From Halomonas elongata DSM 2581 (GTDB lineage Bacteria > Pseudomonadota > Gammaproteobacteria > Pseudomonadales > Halomonadaceae): a stretch of DNA of 64,000 bases. The translations under genes and the position numbers were made by a program. The stretch is from the NCBI RefSeq assembly GCF_000196875.2, contig NC_014532.2, forward strand, positions 3,348,001 to 3,412,000. Direction: 5' to 3'. Below the pieces are notes generated by a model. It saw nothing but the letters and a program-made list of their open reading frames with translations. It did not search any database and was not told where the DNA came from. Shown here one piece after another: positions 47,625-57,500 of this stretch. Every line of letters starts with the position of its first letter. Within the stretch, counting starts at the first letter, position 1.

Positions 47625-48698
47625 ATGAACCTCACCATGGCAACACAGCGTCCCTGCGACACCGAACGCGACCGCCGCTGGCAGGCGGTGGTGCAACGCG
47701 ACGCCTCGGCGGACGGCAGCTTCGTCTACGCGGTGCTGACCACCGGCGTCTATTGCCGCCCCTCCTGCCCGTCGCGCCGCGCTAAGCCGGAGAACGTCTC
47801 CTTCCATGACAGCCCGCAAGACGCCGAAGCGGCGGGTTATCGCCCCTGCAAGCGTTGCGCGCCGGACGCCCTCTCGTCCCCGATCGCCGTGCTCGTCGAA
47901 CGAGCCTGCCGGATCATCGAACAGGCCGATGAACCGCTCGGTCTGCTCGAACTCGCGGAACGGGTCGGCCTGAGTTCTTCCTACCTGCACCATCGCTTCA
48001 AGGCCGTCACCGGCCTCACGCCCCGGGCCTATGCCAAGGCCCATCAGGCGCATCGGGTACGCGAGGCGCTGAGCGATCCGGACGGAGACGTCACCCAGGC
48101 GATCCACGGCGCTGGCTTCCGCTCGAGTGGCCGCTTCTACGAAAACGCCGATGCCATGCTCGGCATGACACCGACGACCTACAAGCGTGGCGGCCGGGAC
48201 ACTGCCATCCGCTTCGCCGTCGGCGAATGTTCGCTGGGATCGGTGCTGGTGGCATGCAGCGCACGCGGCGTGTGTGCCATCCTGCTGGGCGACGATCCCG
48301 ATGACCTGGTCCGCGATCTCCAGGACCGCTTTCCGCAGGCCGAACTCGATGCCGGCGAAGCATCCTTCGAGTCCTGGGTCGCCCAGGTGATCGGCCTGAT
48401 CGACGATCCCGCCCTGGGCACCGAACTTCCGCTGGACATCCGCGGCACGGCGTTCCAGCAACGAGTCTGGCAGGCGCTGCGCGAAATTCCCGCCGGCACC
48501 ACCGCCAGCTACACCGAAATCGCCGAACGCATCGGCTCGCCGGCCGCGGTACGGGCCGTCGCGCGGGCCTGCGCAGCCAACCCGCTGGCCGTGGCGATTC
48601 CCTGCCATCGGGTCGTGCGCCAGGACGGCAACCTCTCCGGCTACCGCTGGGGCATCGAGCGCAAACGAGCCCTGCTGGAACGGGAGGCCGACGCATGA
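47625..48698 (+). CDS. ada: Bifunctional Ada: methylphosphotriester sensor/activator and O6-methylguanine-DNA methyltransferase
   Basis: 357 residues. The N-terminal zinc domain has four cysteines, C44, C48, C75 and C78 (GVYCRPSCPSR and RPCKRC), the first being the methyl-acceptor switch. An AraC-type HTH follows (LLELAERVGLSSSYLHHRFKAVTGLTPRAYAKAHQAHR). The methyltransferase domain has the active-site PCHRVV and RGTAFQQRVWQALREIPAGTTASYTEIA. It overlaps the following dioxygenase gene (ATGA), giving an adaptive-response operon. A second start ATG four codons downstream is possible. Confidence 0.96.
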   Translation: MNLTMATQRPCDTERDRRWQAVVQRDASADGSFVYAVLTTGVYCRPSCPSRRAKPENVSFHDSPQDAEAAGYRPCKRCAPDALSSPIAVLVERACRIIEQADEPLGLLELAERVGLSSSYLHHRFKAVTGLTPRAYAKAHQAHRVREALSDPDGDVTQAIHGAGFRSSGRFYENADAMLGMTPTTYKRGGRDTAIRFAVGECSLGSVLVACSARGVCAILLGDDPDDLVRDLQDRFPQAELDAGEASFESWVAQVIGLIDDPALGTELPLDIRGTAFQQRVWQALREIPAGTTASYTEIAERIGSPAAVRAVARACAANPLAVAIPCHRVVRQDGNLSGYRWGIERKRALLEREADA

Positions 48699-49444
48699 CC
48701 ATGCCAGATACCTCCTCACGCACCGAGCCCTTTCTGCCGACAGCCGTCACCCGCCTGGCGACTCTCGATTGGCAGCATATCGAGAGCGATCTCGATATCC
48801 GAGGCATGGCCATCCTGCCGGGACTGCTCGATGAGGGCGAATGTCGGCTCCTCGGCGGGCTCTATGCCCGCCGGGAGCTCTTTCGTCGTCATATCGAGAT
48901 GGCCCGCCACGGTTTCGGGCACGGCGAGTATCGCTACTTCGCTTATCCGCTCCCCCGCCTCGTGGCCGAGCTGCGTGCGGCCCTCTACGTGCGACTCGTC
49001 CCCATCGCCAACCGCTGGAATCTCGCGATGCGACAGGAGCGGCGCTATCCCCGACAACACGTCGACTTCCTGGCGGAGTGCCACGCTGCCGGCCAACACC
49101 GCCCAACCCCCTTGCTTCTGCGCTACCACGCCGGGGACAACAACTGCCTGCACCAGGACCTGTATGGCGATCTCGCCTTTCCCCTCCAGGCAGTGATCCT
49201 GTTGACGGAACCCGGTCAGGAACATGAGGGAGGCGAGTTCGTGCTGAGCGAACAGCGACCGCGACGTCAGTCCCGCGTCGAGGTGCTCCCGCTGCATCGG
49301 GGCGACGTGGCCATCTTTGCCAGTCACCACCGGCCAGTGCAGGGAACTCGGGGCATCTATCGGGTCAAGATGCGCCATGGTGTCAGCCAGGTACGTGCCG
49401 GTCAGCGACTCGCCGCCGGCCTCATCTTCCACGATGCCGAATAG
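48695..49444 (+). CDS. 2-oxoglutarate/Fe(II)-dependent oxygenase coupled to ada
   Basis: 249 residues. The iron motif HxD is H153-Q-D155 (NNCLHQDLYGDLAFPLQAVILL). The distal His and the 2OG-binding Arg fall in FASHHRPVQGTRGIYRVKMRHGVSQVR. Overall this is a prolyl-4-hydroxylase-like double-stranded beta-helix rather than canonical AlkB, which is shorter and has HxD...RxxxxxR. The four-base overlap with ada suggests a role in alkylation damage. It may be a functional counterpart of AlkB, but that is inference. Confidence 0.88.
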   Translation: MTMPDTSSRTEPFLPTAVTRLATLDWQHIESDLDIRGMAILPGLLDEGECRLLGGLYARRELFRRHIEMARHGFGHGEYRYFAYPLPRLVAELRAALYVRLVPIANRWNLAMRQERRYPRQHVDFLAECHAAGQHRPTPLLLRYHAGDNNCLHQDLYGDLAFPLQAVILLTEPGQEHEGGEFVLSEQRPRRQSRVEVLPLHRGDVAIFASHHRPVQGTRGIYRVKMRHGVSQVRAGQRLAAGLIFHDAE

Positions 49445-49459
49445 GCGGCACCCTGCATG

Positions 49460-50377
49460 TCATGACGCCCCATCCTTCTCGAGATAGGGCGCCATCATGG
49501 CAGCGAACCAATCCATGAAGACATCGATGCGCACTGCACGGTGCCGTCGATGCGGATAGAGCACCGAGACGTCCATGCCTTCGGCTCGGCTCTGGGGCAG
49601 TACCTCGACCAGATCGCCGCCACGCAGCAGGTCGTCGACATCGAAGCGCGGTACCTGGATGAGGCCAAGCCCGGCCCGGCAGCAGGCGATGTAGTTTTCG
49701 GCGTTGTTGACCACGACCCGGCTCGCCAGCGCGATATCCCGTACCTGGCCGTGTTCGACCACCTCGAAGCGTTCCTCGCGGCCACTGTGAGGAGAGGCAT
49801 AGCCCACCATGAGATGCCCTGCAGCGAGATCCTCGGCCTGGCGGGGCATGCCGTGGCGTTTCAGGTAATCGGGGCTGGCGCAGTTCACCAGCGCCACCCG
49901 CCCCAGTCGACGCGCGACCAGATCGCTGTCCTGCAGGGGACCGAAACGCACGACACAGTCGACTCCCTCGGCCACCAGGTCGACATGGCGATCCGAGGAC
50001 CCCAGCACCACCTGCAGACGGGGATGCCTTGCCAGCAACTGCCCCAGCGCCGGCGCGACGAGTCGTCTGGCCACACGACTCGGCACATCGACGACCAGTC
50101 GCCCCGTTGCTTCTTCGCTCGGCTGCCGGAACAGTCGCTCGAGCTCTTCCGCTTCCGCCACCAGGGTCCTGGCTCGTTGCAGGAAACGTTCGCCGTCCGG
50201 CGTCAGTCGCACCTTGCGCGTCGTGCGGTGCAACAGCCTCACGCCGAGGGTTTCCTCGAGGCGCCGCACGGCAAGCGACACGGTCGCCCTGGGCCAGGCC
50301 AGGGCCACGGCGGCCCGAGTGAAGCTGCCCATTTCCGCCACCCTGATGAAGGCCTGCCACTGATCGATCCTGTCCAT
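49460..50377 (-). CDS. LysR-family transcriptional regulator
   Basis: 305 residues. HTH: GSFTRAAVALAWPRATVSLAVRRLEETLG. The effector domain resembles the CrgA/AaeR-like class (RLVVDVPSRVARRLVAPALG, VDCVVRFGPLQDSDLVARRLG). It lies six bases after LtrA on the same strand, so is probably co-transcribed. The target is unknown. Confidence 0.9.
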   Translation of the reverse strand: MDRIDQWQAFIRVAEMGSFTRAAVALAWPRATVSLAVRRLEETLGVRLLHRTTRKVRLTPDGERFLQRARTLVAEAEELERLFRQPSEEATGRLVVDVPSRVARRLVAPALGQLLARHPRLQVVLGSSDRHVDLVAEGVDCVVRFGPLQDSDLVARRLGRVALVNCASPDYLKRHGMPRQAEDLAAGHLMVGYASPHSGREERFEVVEHGQVRDIALASRVVVNNAENYIACCRAGLGLIQVPRFDVDDLLRGGDLVEVLPQSRAEGMDVSVLYPHRRHRAVRIDVFMDWFAAMMAPYLEKDGAS

Positions 50378-50382
50378 GACGA

Positions 50383-51564
50383 TCAGATCCGCAGCGCGCC
50401 CTGGCGCGACAACATCTCCCAGGTCCCCACGCCCAGCAGCAACACGGCGCTGGCTCCCTGCAACAGCAACGCACTGTGCGCGACCGTCAGGGGAATCAGG
50501 AGCGCCGGCATCAGCAACAGCCCGACCAGATGCGACAACGGCGGCCGCCCATAGACGACGAACTTGTAGATCGCCATGCCCGCCAGGAACGCCATCGGGC
50601 CGGCCAGTAGCACGCTCGTCACCGTAGTCGTCAGATGCCCGACAGGATGGGCAATCACCAGTTCGCTACCGACCGCGCAGAGGATCACGCTGCCCAGGAT
50701 GATGACGTGGACATAATGGAAATAGGCACCGATCCGGCCAGGATCGTCGGATTCGGTAATCACCCGGGAGGCATCGCGAATGGCGATGTGGAAGTACACC
50801 CACCACATGGCCACGGTTTCCAGGAAGGCGACACCGAAGGCCAGCAGGGTGCCGCCGCTCCAGGTACCGGCCCCGGCCAGGGTGGCCCCGGTGATCAGGA
50901 TCGTCTCGCCCAGCGCGATGATCATGAACAGCGCACACCGCTCGATCAGATGGCCGCCCTCGATGGTCCAGTGCCGCGTATATGACCGCCCGAGACCGGG
51001 CAGGCGAAAGCCGAACATCGGCGAGACATACTCGCACGCCACCGCCAGCGCCCAGAGGACGAGGCGTGTCGGCCCTTCCACCAGGCCGCCCGCCAGCCAG
51101 AACACGGCACCGATGCATGCCCAGCCCAGAATGCGCTGATAGTTTGCCGTCAGATCCGCGAGGGCATGCCCTCGCAGACTCAGCAGGATGAACAGCGACC
51201 GCCCCACCTGCATCGCTGCGAAACACCCGGCGAATATCAAGCCCCGATCGCCGAACGCCTCCGGCAATGCCGCCGCCATCATCAACGCCAGGGCCATGGT
51301 GACGAACAGCACCAGTCGAATGGGCGTGGTATCAGGATCGAACCAGTTGGTCATCCAGCCGCTGTACTGCCAGCCCAGCCAGACCGCGAACCACAACAGC
51401 AGCGCCTGCGCCGCGCCCAGCAGGCTCAAGTGTTCCAGCAGGAAATGTGAGACCTGGATGATGGCGAAGACATAGATCAGGTCGAACAACAGCTCGACGT
51501 AGCTGACGGCGGCCTCGTGCCCATCACGGGGTCGCATCAAGGGATGGGGACGTTCCGATGTCAT
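50383..51564 (-). CDS. LtrA (low-temperature-requirement A) family membrane protein
   Basis: 393 residues with about ten to eleven hydrophobic helices. The N-terminal hallmark is SYVELLFDLIYVFAIIQVSHFL; WFAVWLGWQYSGWMTNWFDPD and ERCALFMIIALGETILITGATL are also family motifs. Function in the family is poorly known. Preceded by GGGAG. Upstream of the LysR gene. Confidence 0.9.
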   Translation of the reverse strand: MTSERPHPLMRPRDGHEAAVSYVELLFDLIYVFAIIQVSHFLLEHLSLLGAAQALLLWFAVWLGWQYSGWMTNWFDPDTTPIRLVLFVTMALALMMAAALPEAFGDRGLIFAGCFAAMQVGRSLFILLSLRGHALADLTANYQRILGWACIGAVFWLAGGLVEGPTRLVLWALAVACEYVSPMFGFRLPGLGRSYTRHWTIEGGHLIERCALFMIIALGETILITGATLAGAGTWSGGTLLAFGVAFLETVAMWWVYFHIAIRDASRVITESDDPGRIGAYFHYVHVIILGSVILCAVGSELVIAHPVGHLTTTVTSVLLAGPMAFLAGMAIYKFVVYGRPPLSHLVGLLLMPALLIPLTVAHSALLLQGASAVLLLGVGTWEMLSRQGALRI

Positions 51565-51621
51565 GCAGGCTCCCGATAACGCTATAAACGAAAGAGGATG
51601 TCATGCCGGTGCGGCGGTCCC

Positions 51622-51879
51622 TCATGGAGGCGGCGGCACACGACGCCCGAGCCGCCACCACGCCAGCCCGACAGGGATGACGAACAGCACGGCATGAATC
51701 GCCAGTTCCTCGCCGAGCGCGTACCCGTGCGAAAGCCCGATGACGAGATTCCAGCCACAGGCCAGCAGCCAGACCAGCGAGAAGGCCACCGCCGCCGGGC
51801 GCCTGTGCGCTCGCGGACAATAGCGGGCCAGCAGCCACACCGCCACGATGCCTATCAACAGAATCAACAAGGTGCGCAT
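51622..51879 (-). CDS. Small membrane protein (85 aa), hypothetical
   Basis: MRTLLILLIGIVAVWLLARY followed by two more hydrophobic helices (AAVAFSLVWLLACGWNLVIGL and ELAIHAVLFVIPVGLAWW) and a C-terminal PPPP. A ribosome binding site (GGGAGG) lies upstream. Possibly in one transcript with LtrA, 57 bases away. Family not recognised. Confidence 0.65.
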   Translation of the reverse strand: MRTLLILLIGIVAVWLLARYCPRAHRRPAAVAFSLVWLLACGWNLVIGLSHGYALGEELAIHAVLFVIPVGLAWWRLGRRVPPPP

Positions 51880-52028
51880 CTGTCCTCCCTGAAAGCCGGT
51901 TACACCTTTTCACGCTACCTTTTAAGCCTAGCCACATTTCCCAGCCTAGCCGTTGAATGCCGACAGGCGCACCAGGCTCGCACGGGCAGGAAAACAGCGG
52001 CCAGGCATCTCGCCCGGCCGCCTTCGGC

Positions 52029-52802
52029 TCACTTGGTGGTGTAGCCGCCATTGGTCAGCAGGGTCTGGCCGGTCATCCACCAGCCATCGGTCACCAGGTG
52101 GCGAATCAGCGGCACCACGTCCTCGATATCCGTCAGCCCCGTCTTGCTGAACGCCGACAACGCGGCGGCGCTCTTGTGGAAGGCCACTGCATCCTCGCCT
52201 TCCTGGCCATAGAAGAAGGGGGTGTCCATCGGCCCGGGGCCGACAGCCGTCACCGAAATGCCACGCTCGCCGAACTCCTGAGCCGCCGCACGCGTGAAAT
52301 GCTCCACCGGCGCCTTGCCACCCGCATAGGTCGAATAATAGGACGTGAAAGCACCGAGCAGCGAAGTCACCAGCGTCACGATCTTGCCGTGATCCTCCAG
52401 CACTCGCCCGGCTTCCTTGAGGAAGAAAAAGGCACTCTTCGAGTTGATGTCGAACATGGTGTCGTACTCGGCCTCGCTGATCTCCAGCATCGGCTTCTTG
52501 AGCACCATGCCCACAGTGTTGATGGCAATGTCCACCTTGCCGAACCGGCTCGACACTGCATCGAACAGCGCGGTGACGTTATCGGCGCGAGTCAGATCGC
52601 CCTGAAAGAGTTCAGCGTCGGCGCCCAGTGCCTTGACCGACTCCCGGGTTTCCTCGGCGGCCTGACGCGTAGCATCGCTGTTGTAGTGAATGGCCACCGC
52701 AGCGGCACCGTTTTCCGCGAGATCCCGCGCCAGCAAGCCGCCGAGGTTCTTGGCACCGCCAGCGATCAGAACCACCTTGCCTTCGAGTGTACGATCCACC
52801 AT
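52029..52802 (-). CDS. Short-chain dehydrogenase/reductase
   Basis: 257 residues. NAD(P)-binding GGAKNLGGLLARDL (variant TGxxxGxG: AGGAKNLGG), NTVGMVLKKP, and the catalytic Ser/Tyr/Lys in LVTSLLGAFTSYYSTYAGGKAPVEHF. Substrate unknown. AAGGAG precedes the ATG. It is divergent from the 38-residue ORF at 53046 and has no obvious pathway neighbours. Confidence 0.9.
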   Translation of the reverse strand: MVDRTLEGKVVLIAGGAKNLGGLLARDLAENGAAAVAIHYNSDATRQAAEETRESVKALGADAELFQGDLTRADNVTALFDAVSSRFGKVDIAINTVGMVLKKPMLEISEAEYDTMFDINSKSAFFFLKEAGRVLEDHGKIVTLVTSLLGAFTSYYSTYAGGKAPVEHFTRAAAQEFGERGISVTAVGPGPMDTPFFYGQEGEDAVAFHKSAAALSAFSKTGLTDIEDVVPLIRHLVTDGWWMTGQTLLTNGGYTTK

Positions 52803-52962
52803 GGGAAGTCTCCTTTGCTGTACCAGACAATGACGGGAGACAGTCTAGGTGGCCAGGCGAGCAAGATAATTCGCTCATATTGTCAGCAGCGTCCATAAAC
52901 CGCCAACAATCCAGCATGACCTCCCTCCTTGCACCGACCAGCGCCGCTTTGCCATATTTTTC

Positions 52963-52982
52963 AAGAATAATATTGATTCTCA
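52963..52982. promoter_or_regulatory. AT-rich imperfect palindrome upstream of the 38-aa ORF
   Basis: AGAAT-AATATTG-ATTCT within an AT-rich stretch of an otherwise GC-rich region. The right half ATTCTCA matches a Fur half-site; the left half does not. It lies between divergent genes, about 70 bases before the ORF. A promoter TTGATT-N18-TAGGGT can be drawn just downstream. Weak evidence only. Confidence 0.25.
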
Positions 52983-53045
52983 CCCAGCTTTCTGGCTAGG
53001 GTACGCCTTGGTACCGTTGCGTTGACGGCTGGCAAGGAGGTTCCC

Positions 53046-53162
53046 ATGAGTGAACGCAAGAGCGTCATCAAGCGCGTCTACGTCCCCACACATGTGCGTC
53101 AAATGCCCAATGGCGACCGTGTCACGGTGCCCGGGCACTACCGGAAGTCCGACGATAGCTGA
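53046..53162 (+). CDS. Basic 38-residue small protein
   Basis: ATG at 53046, stop at 53160-53162, 38 codons. A near-perfect ribosome binding site AAGGAGG ends five bases before the ATG. The product begins MSERKSVIKRVYVPTHVRQM and ends VTVPGHYRKSDDS. It is basic, without a membrane segment, and has a V.TH.R..NG..V.V.GHYRK pattern. Too short for most gene callers. The strong translation signal and a compact, non-repetitive sequence argue that it is real. Confidence 0.6.
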   Translation: MSERKSVIKRVYVPTHVRQMPNGDRVTVPGHYRKSDDS

Positions 53163-53273
53163 AGCCCGCGGCTTTCGGTCGGGCCAGCGGCCCGCATACC
53201 GCCGGCCCGTCGAAATCAGTTTCCCCGAAGACCAGGATATGAATCCGGCGGGCTCTGCTGCCTTTTTTGTCTC

Positions 53274-53302
53274 TTGCGATTTAATCAGTTGATTAATACA
53301 CT
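53274..53302 (+). promoter_or_regulatory. RND efflux operon promoter with operator in the spacer
   Basis: -35 TTGCGA (53274-53279) and -10 TACACT (53297-53302) are exactly 17 bases apart. The spacer is filled by TTAATCA-GT-TGATTAA (53281-53296), a perfect palindrome. This is the layout of a TetR-repressed promoter, and a TetR gene ends the operon (57603). Confidence 0.6.
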
Positions 53303-53362
53303 GCCTCGAGACTTTGGGCGCCTCGGCTGCGCCTGACCGTTTCGTTCTCGAGGATCGCCACC

Positions 53363-54478
53363 ATGTTCCGCGCGCATCGACCGTCGGTTCTTGCCACGCT
53401 GCTATTCGGCCTCGCCCTGTCACTGGCCGGCTGCTCGCCGGAGACATCATCCACCACCGAGATTCCGACGGTGGTGGATAGCTACACGATCCAGGCCGGC
53501 AACGGGCGCGAACTCACCCATATTTCGGGCCGGGTGCGGGCCGCCGAGCGCACCAAGCTGAGCTTCGAGATTGCCGGCAAGCTCGAAAGCATCGATGTCG
53601 ACGTGGGCGACCATTTCGACGCCGATCAGACCCTGGCGACCCTCGATGACGAGCGCTACCGCCTGGTGGCCCAGCAACGTCGTGCCGAAGCCCGCGAGGC
53701 CGAAGCCTCGTTGCTCGAGAAACGCCAGGACTATCGCCGCCAGTCGAGTCTCGCCGACAAGGGCTATGTCAGCGACACCCAGCTCGATACCGCCCGGGCC
53801 GGGCTGGACACCGCCGAATCACGTCACGCTTCGGCGGTCGCCGCCCAGGAGCTCGCCGAGCGCGACCTCGAGCAAACCACCTTGAGCGCGCCTTTCGCCG
53901 GTTCGGTCAGCGCGCGTCAGGCCGAGCCTTCGGAGCGCGTCGGCGCCAATCAGGCGATTCTCGAGGTGATCTCCGATCGCGACGGCTTCGAAGTGGAGAC
54001 CAGCGTGCCCGAGACCCTGGTCGACGCCCTGTCGACCGGTTCGACCCATGATGTCAGCCTTCCCGCGCTGGGCGGCGCCACTACGCCGGCCACGCTCACC
54101 CAACTGGGTACCCAGCCACGCTCATCCAACAACTACCCCATCATCCTGGCCCTGAATGAACCGCCCGCAGGCGTGCGCGCCGGCATGACCGCCGAAGTGG
54201 AACTGGCACTGGCCGAACCGGCTCGGGATGCATCCGTTCTGCCCATTCCCCTCACCGCCCTGGTCCATGACGACAGGCAACGTGCGCACGTCCTGCGCAT
54301 CGACGAGAACGACCGCCTGGAAAGCGTCGAGGTGACGGTGGTCGATATCGGCCAGGAACGCGCCAAGGTACGCGGGGATCTGGCACCGGGCGATCGCATC
54401 GTCGCCAGAGGCGCCGAATTCGTCGATCCGGGCCAGCACGTGAGCCTGCTTGGCCAGGGTCCGGAACGTTACAACTAA
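53363..54478 (+). CDS. RND efflux pump periplasmic adaptor lipoprotein
   Basis: 371 residues. Lipobox LAGC (Cys24). Barrel-sandwich and alpha-hairpin (AGKLESIDVDVGDHFDADQTLATLD, then coiled coil AQQRRAEAREAEASLLEKRQDYRR...), GYVSDTQLD, TLSAPFAGSVSARQAEPSERVGANQ, and the membrane-proximal domain near the C-terminus. It bridges the RND pump to an outer-membrane channel. The gene for the channel is not here, so a TolC-like protein elsewhere must serve. First gene of the efflux operon. Confidence 0.92.
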   Translation: MFRAHRPSVLATLLFGLALSLAGCSPETSSTTEIPTVVDSYTIQAGNGRELTHISGRVRAAERTKLSFEIAGKLESIDVDVGDHFDADQTLATLDDERYRLVAQQRRAEAREAEASLLEKRQDYRRQSSLADKGYVSDTQLDTARAGLDTAESRHASAVAAQELAERDLEQTTLSAPFAGSVSARQAEPSERVGANQAILEVISDRDGFEVETSVPETLVDALSTGSTHDVSLPALGGATTPATLTQLGTQPRSSNNYPIILALNEPPAGVRAGMTAEVELALAEPARDASVLPIPLTALVHDDRQRAHVLRIDENDRLESVEVTVVDIGQERAKVRGDLAPGDRIVARGAEFVDPGQHVSLLGQGPERYN

Positions 54479-54500
54479 CGCGACAACGACCAGGGTTTCC

Positions 54501-57500
54501 ATGAACCTCAGCCAGCTCGCCCATCGGCGCCGTCCCGTTCTCTACCTGGCCACTCTGGTGGCCATGCTCTACGGCATCTTCAGCTACTTCGCCATGCCCG
54601 CCCGGGAGGATCCGGAGATCACCATCCGCGAGGCCCTGGTGACCACCGCCTATCCGGGCCTGCCGGCGGAACAGGTCGAGCAGAACATCAGCAAGCCACT
54701 GGAGGAGAGCATCCGCACCATTGGCGAGGTGGAGCGTATTCGCTCGACCTCCATGCGCGGACGCTCGATCCTTCACGTGGAAATCAAGGACCGCTACTTC
54801 AATCTCGATCAGATCTGGGACGAGTTGCGCAAGAAGGTCGAGGCGACGACGCCGCAACTCCCCGAGGGCACCCAGGACCCGGTCATCAATGACGATTTCG
54901 GTGATGTGGCGGTGGTCACCGCGGCACTGACCGCCGACGATTTCCCCCAGGCCGACCAGCAGGAGATCGCCGAGCATATCCGCGCCGCCCTGTATGGCGT
55001 CGAGGGAACCAAGAAAGTCGAACTGCTGGGCGTTCAGGAGCAACGCATCTTCATCGACGTCGGCGAGGCACGCCTCGCCGAACTCGGCCTTTCTCCCTCC
55101 GAGCTGGCCGGCCAGATCCAGAGCCGCAACATCTATCCACCCGGCGGCATCATGGACAGCGGCGAACAACGCCTGGCCCTGGAGGTGACCGGCGAATTCG
55201 AGAGCCTCGACGCCCTGGGCGATACCGAGATTCGCCTGCCCGAAGGCGGCACCCTGAGGCTGCGCGACATCGGCGAATTGTACCGTGGCTATGAGGATCC
55301 GGCCGACCGCACCGCCTACTTCAACGGCAAGCCGGCCATCGTCTTCGCCATTTCCATGCTCGATGGCGAAAGCGTGCTCGACTACGGCCACGCCATCGAG
55401 TCGCGCCTCGACGAATTGCGCGACACTCTGCCGGCGGGCTATTCCCTCGACATCATGACCTTCCAGCCCGAGCAGGTCGCCAATGCCGTCTACGGCGTCA
55501 CCTCCAGCGTCATGCAGACGCTGGTCATCGTGCTCGCCGTGGTGGTGCTGTTTCTCGGCCTGCGTACCGGCCTGATCGTCGGCTCGATCATCCCCGCGGT
55601 GATGCTGGTCACCCTGGCCATCATGGGCCTGACCGAGATGACCCTGCAGCGCGCCAGCCTGGCCACCCTGGTGATCGCCCTGGGCCTGCTGGTGGACAAC
55701 GCCATCGTCATCGCCGAAGACTTCAAGACCCGGCTGGAAGGTGGTGCGACCCGCGACCAGGCACTGGCCGAGACCGGCGGCGAGCTGGCCATGCCCCTGT
55801 TCTCCTCGACCCTGACCACCATCCTGGTCTTCCTGCCACTGATGCTGGCCGAGCACGTCGCCGGCGAATATACCCGCTCGATCTCGATCGTCATCGCCAT
55901 CACCCTGTTGAGTTCCTGGTTCCTGTCGCTGACGGTGACACCGGCCCTGTGCCACCGTTTCCTCAAGGCGCCCACCGCTCCTCGGGAAGACGCCGCTTCA
56001 CCGCCCCTCTCCGACCGGCTGTTCCGCTGGATGTCGGGGCGCTATGCCTGGCTGTTGCGGCGCATGCTGCATCATCGCACGATCTTCCTGATCATCATGG
56101 GGCTGGCCCTGGTGGGCGGCGTGGGGCTGATGCAACTGGTGCCTCAGAAGTTCTTTCCCGACTCGGACCGTAACCAGGTCCTGGTGACCATCGACTTCCC
56201 CTCGGACATCGCCGCGAATGCCACCGACCGGCGCGTCAGCGAACTGAGCAAGGCCTTGCTCGAGGCCCCTTCTCTGCATGATGACCTCACCAGCGTTGCC
56301 GCCTACTCGGGCTTCGGCGGCCCGCGCTTCGTGCTCTCGCTGACGCCCATCGACCCGGCTCCCAACAAGGGCTTCATGGTGCTCAACGTGGCCGACCGTG
56401 ACCGCGTCGACGCAGTGATCCACGCCACGCGTCACTACCTGGCCACTCATCACCCGGACATCTCGCCTCAGGTCACCCGGATGTTCCTGGGGCCTTCCGA
56501 CAGCACCCTGCTCCAGGTCCAGGTCAAGGGCCCGGACCGTGAGGTCCTGTTCGATGCGGCCAAGCGCGTGAAGGGCATTCTCGCCGGCATCGACGGCTCC
56601 CAGGACATTCGCCAGAGCTGGGAAGCGCGCATTCCCTCGCTGACCATCGACGTCGACCAGGCCAGGGCACGCAGCGCCGGCATCACCTCAGAGGACATCG
56701 CCCGCTCGCTGAGTGCCGCCATCGATGGCTATCACCTCAGCCATTACCGCGAAGGCGACGACATCATCCCGGTGATGATGCGCTACGCCGAGCGTGAGCG
56801 CACCAGCATCGAGCGCCTCGAATCACTGACCGTCTATCCCGGGGAAGCCGCCGACGAGGGCGTGCCCCTGAGCCAGGTCGCCGAGGTACGGCTGGACAAC
56901 GGCTACTACCGGATCGACCGCGAGAACCTGGTGCGCACCATCACCGTCGAGAGCCGTAACCGCCACCTGACCGCCGAGGACATGGTGCCCAGGGTCGAGC
57001 CGGCACTGCGGCAACTGGAAGATGACCTGCCACCCGGCCACTGGATCGAGTTCGACGGCGTGGTCAAGGAATCCGCGGAAGGCCAGGCGGCCCTGCAAGC
57101 CAACCTGCCGCTGTGCCTCGGTCTGATCTTCATCCTGCTGGTGGCCCAGTTCAATTCCTTCAAGCGGCCCCTGCTGATCGTCGCCACCATCCCGCTGGTG
57201 ATCGTCGGCGTGGCATTGGGGCTACTGGCCACCCGGGCCGATTTCGGCTTCATGGTGATGCTCGGCCTCTACAGCCTGGCCGGCATCATCATCAACAACG
57301 CCATCGTGCTGATCGACCGTATCGACATCGAGCGCCGCGCGCTGCCCCCCGACCTCCCCGCCCGCGATGCCGTAGTGCGCGCCTCGGCGCGACGGCTCCG
57401 GCCGATACTGATGTCAGCGATCACCACGATCCTGGGCTTTCTGCCGCTGATCGTCGGCCGTGACCCGCTGTTCTACGGCATGGCCGCCGCCATGGCCTTC

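Noticed and set aside
54252..55955. 567-codon antisense frame opposite the RND genes
   Set aside because: Low-complexity Gln/Gly/Asp/His product typical of shadow frames. The sense strand encodes recognised efflux proteins.
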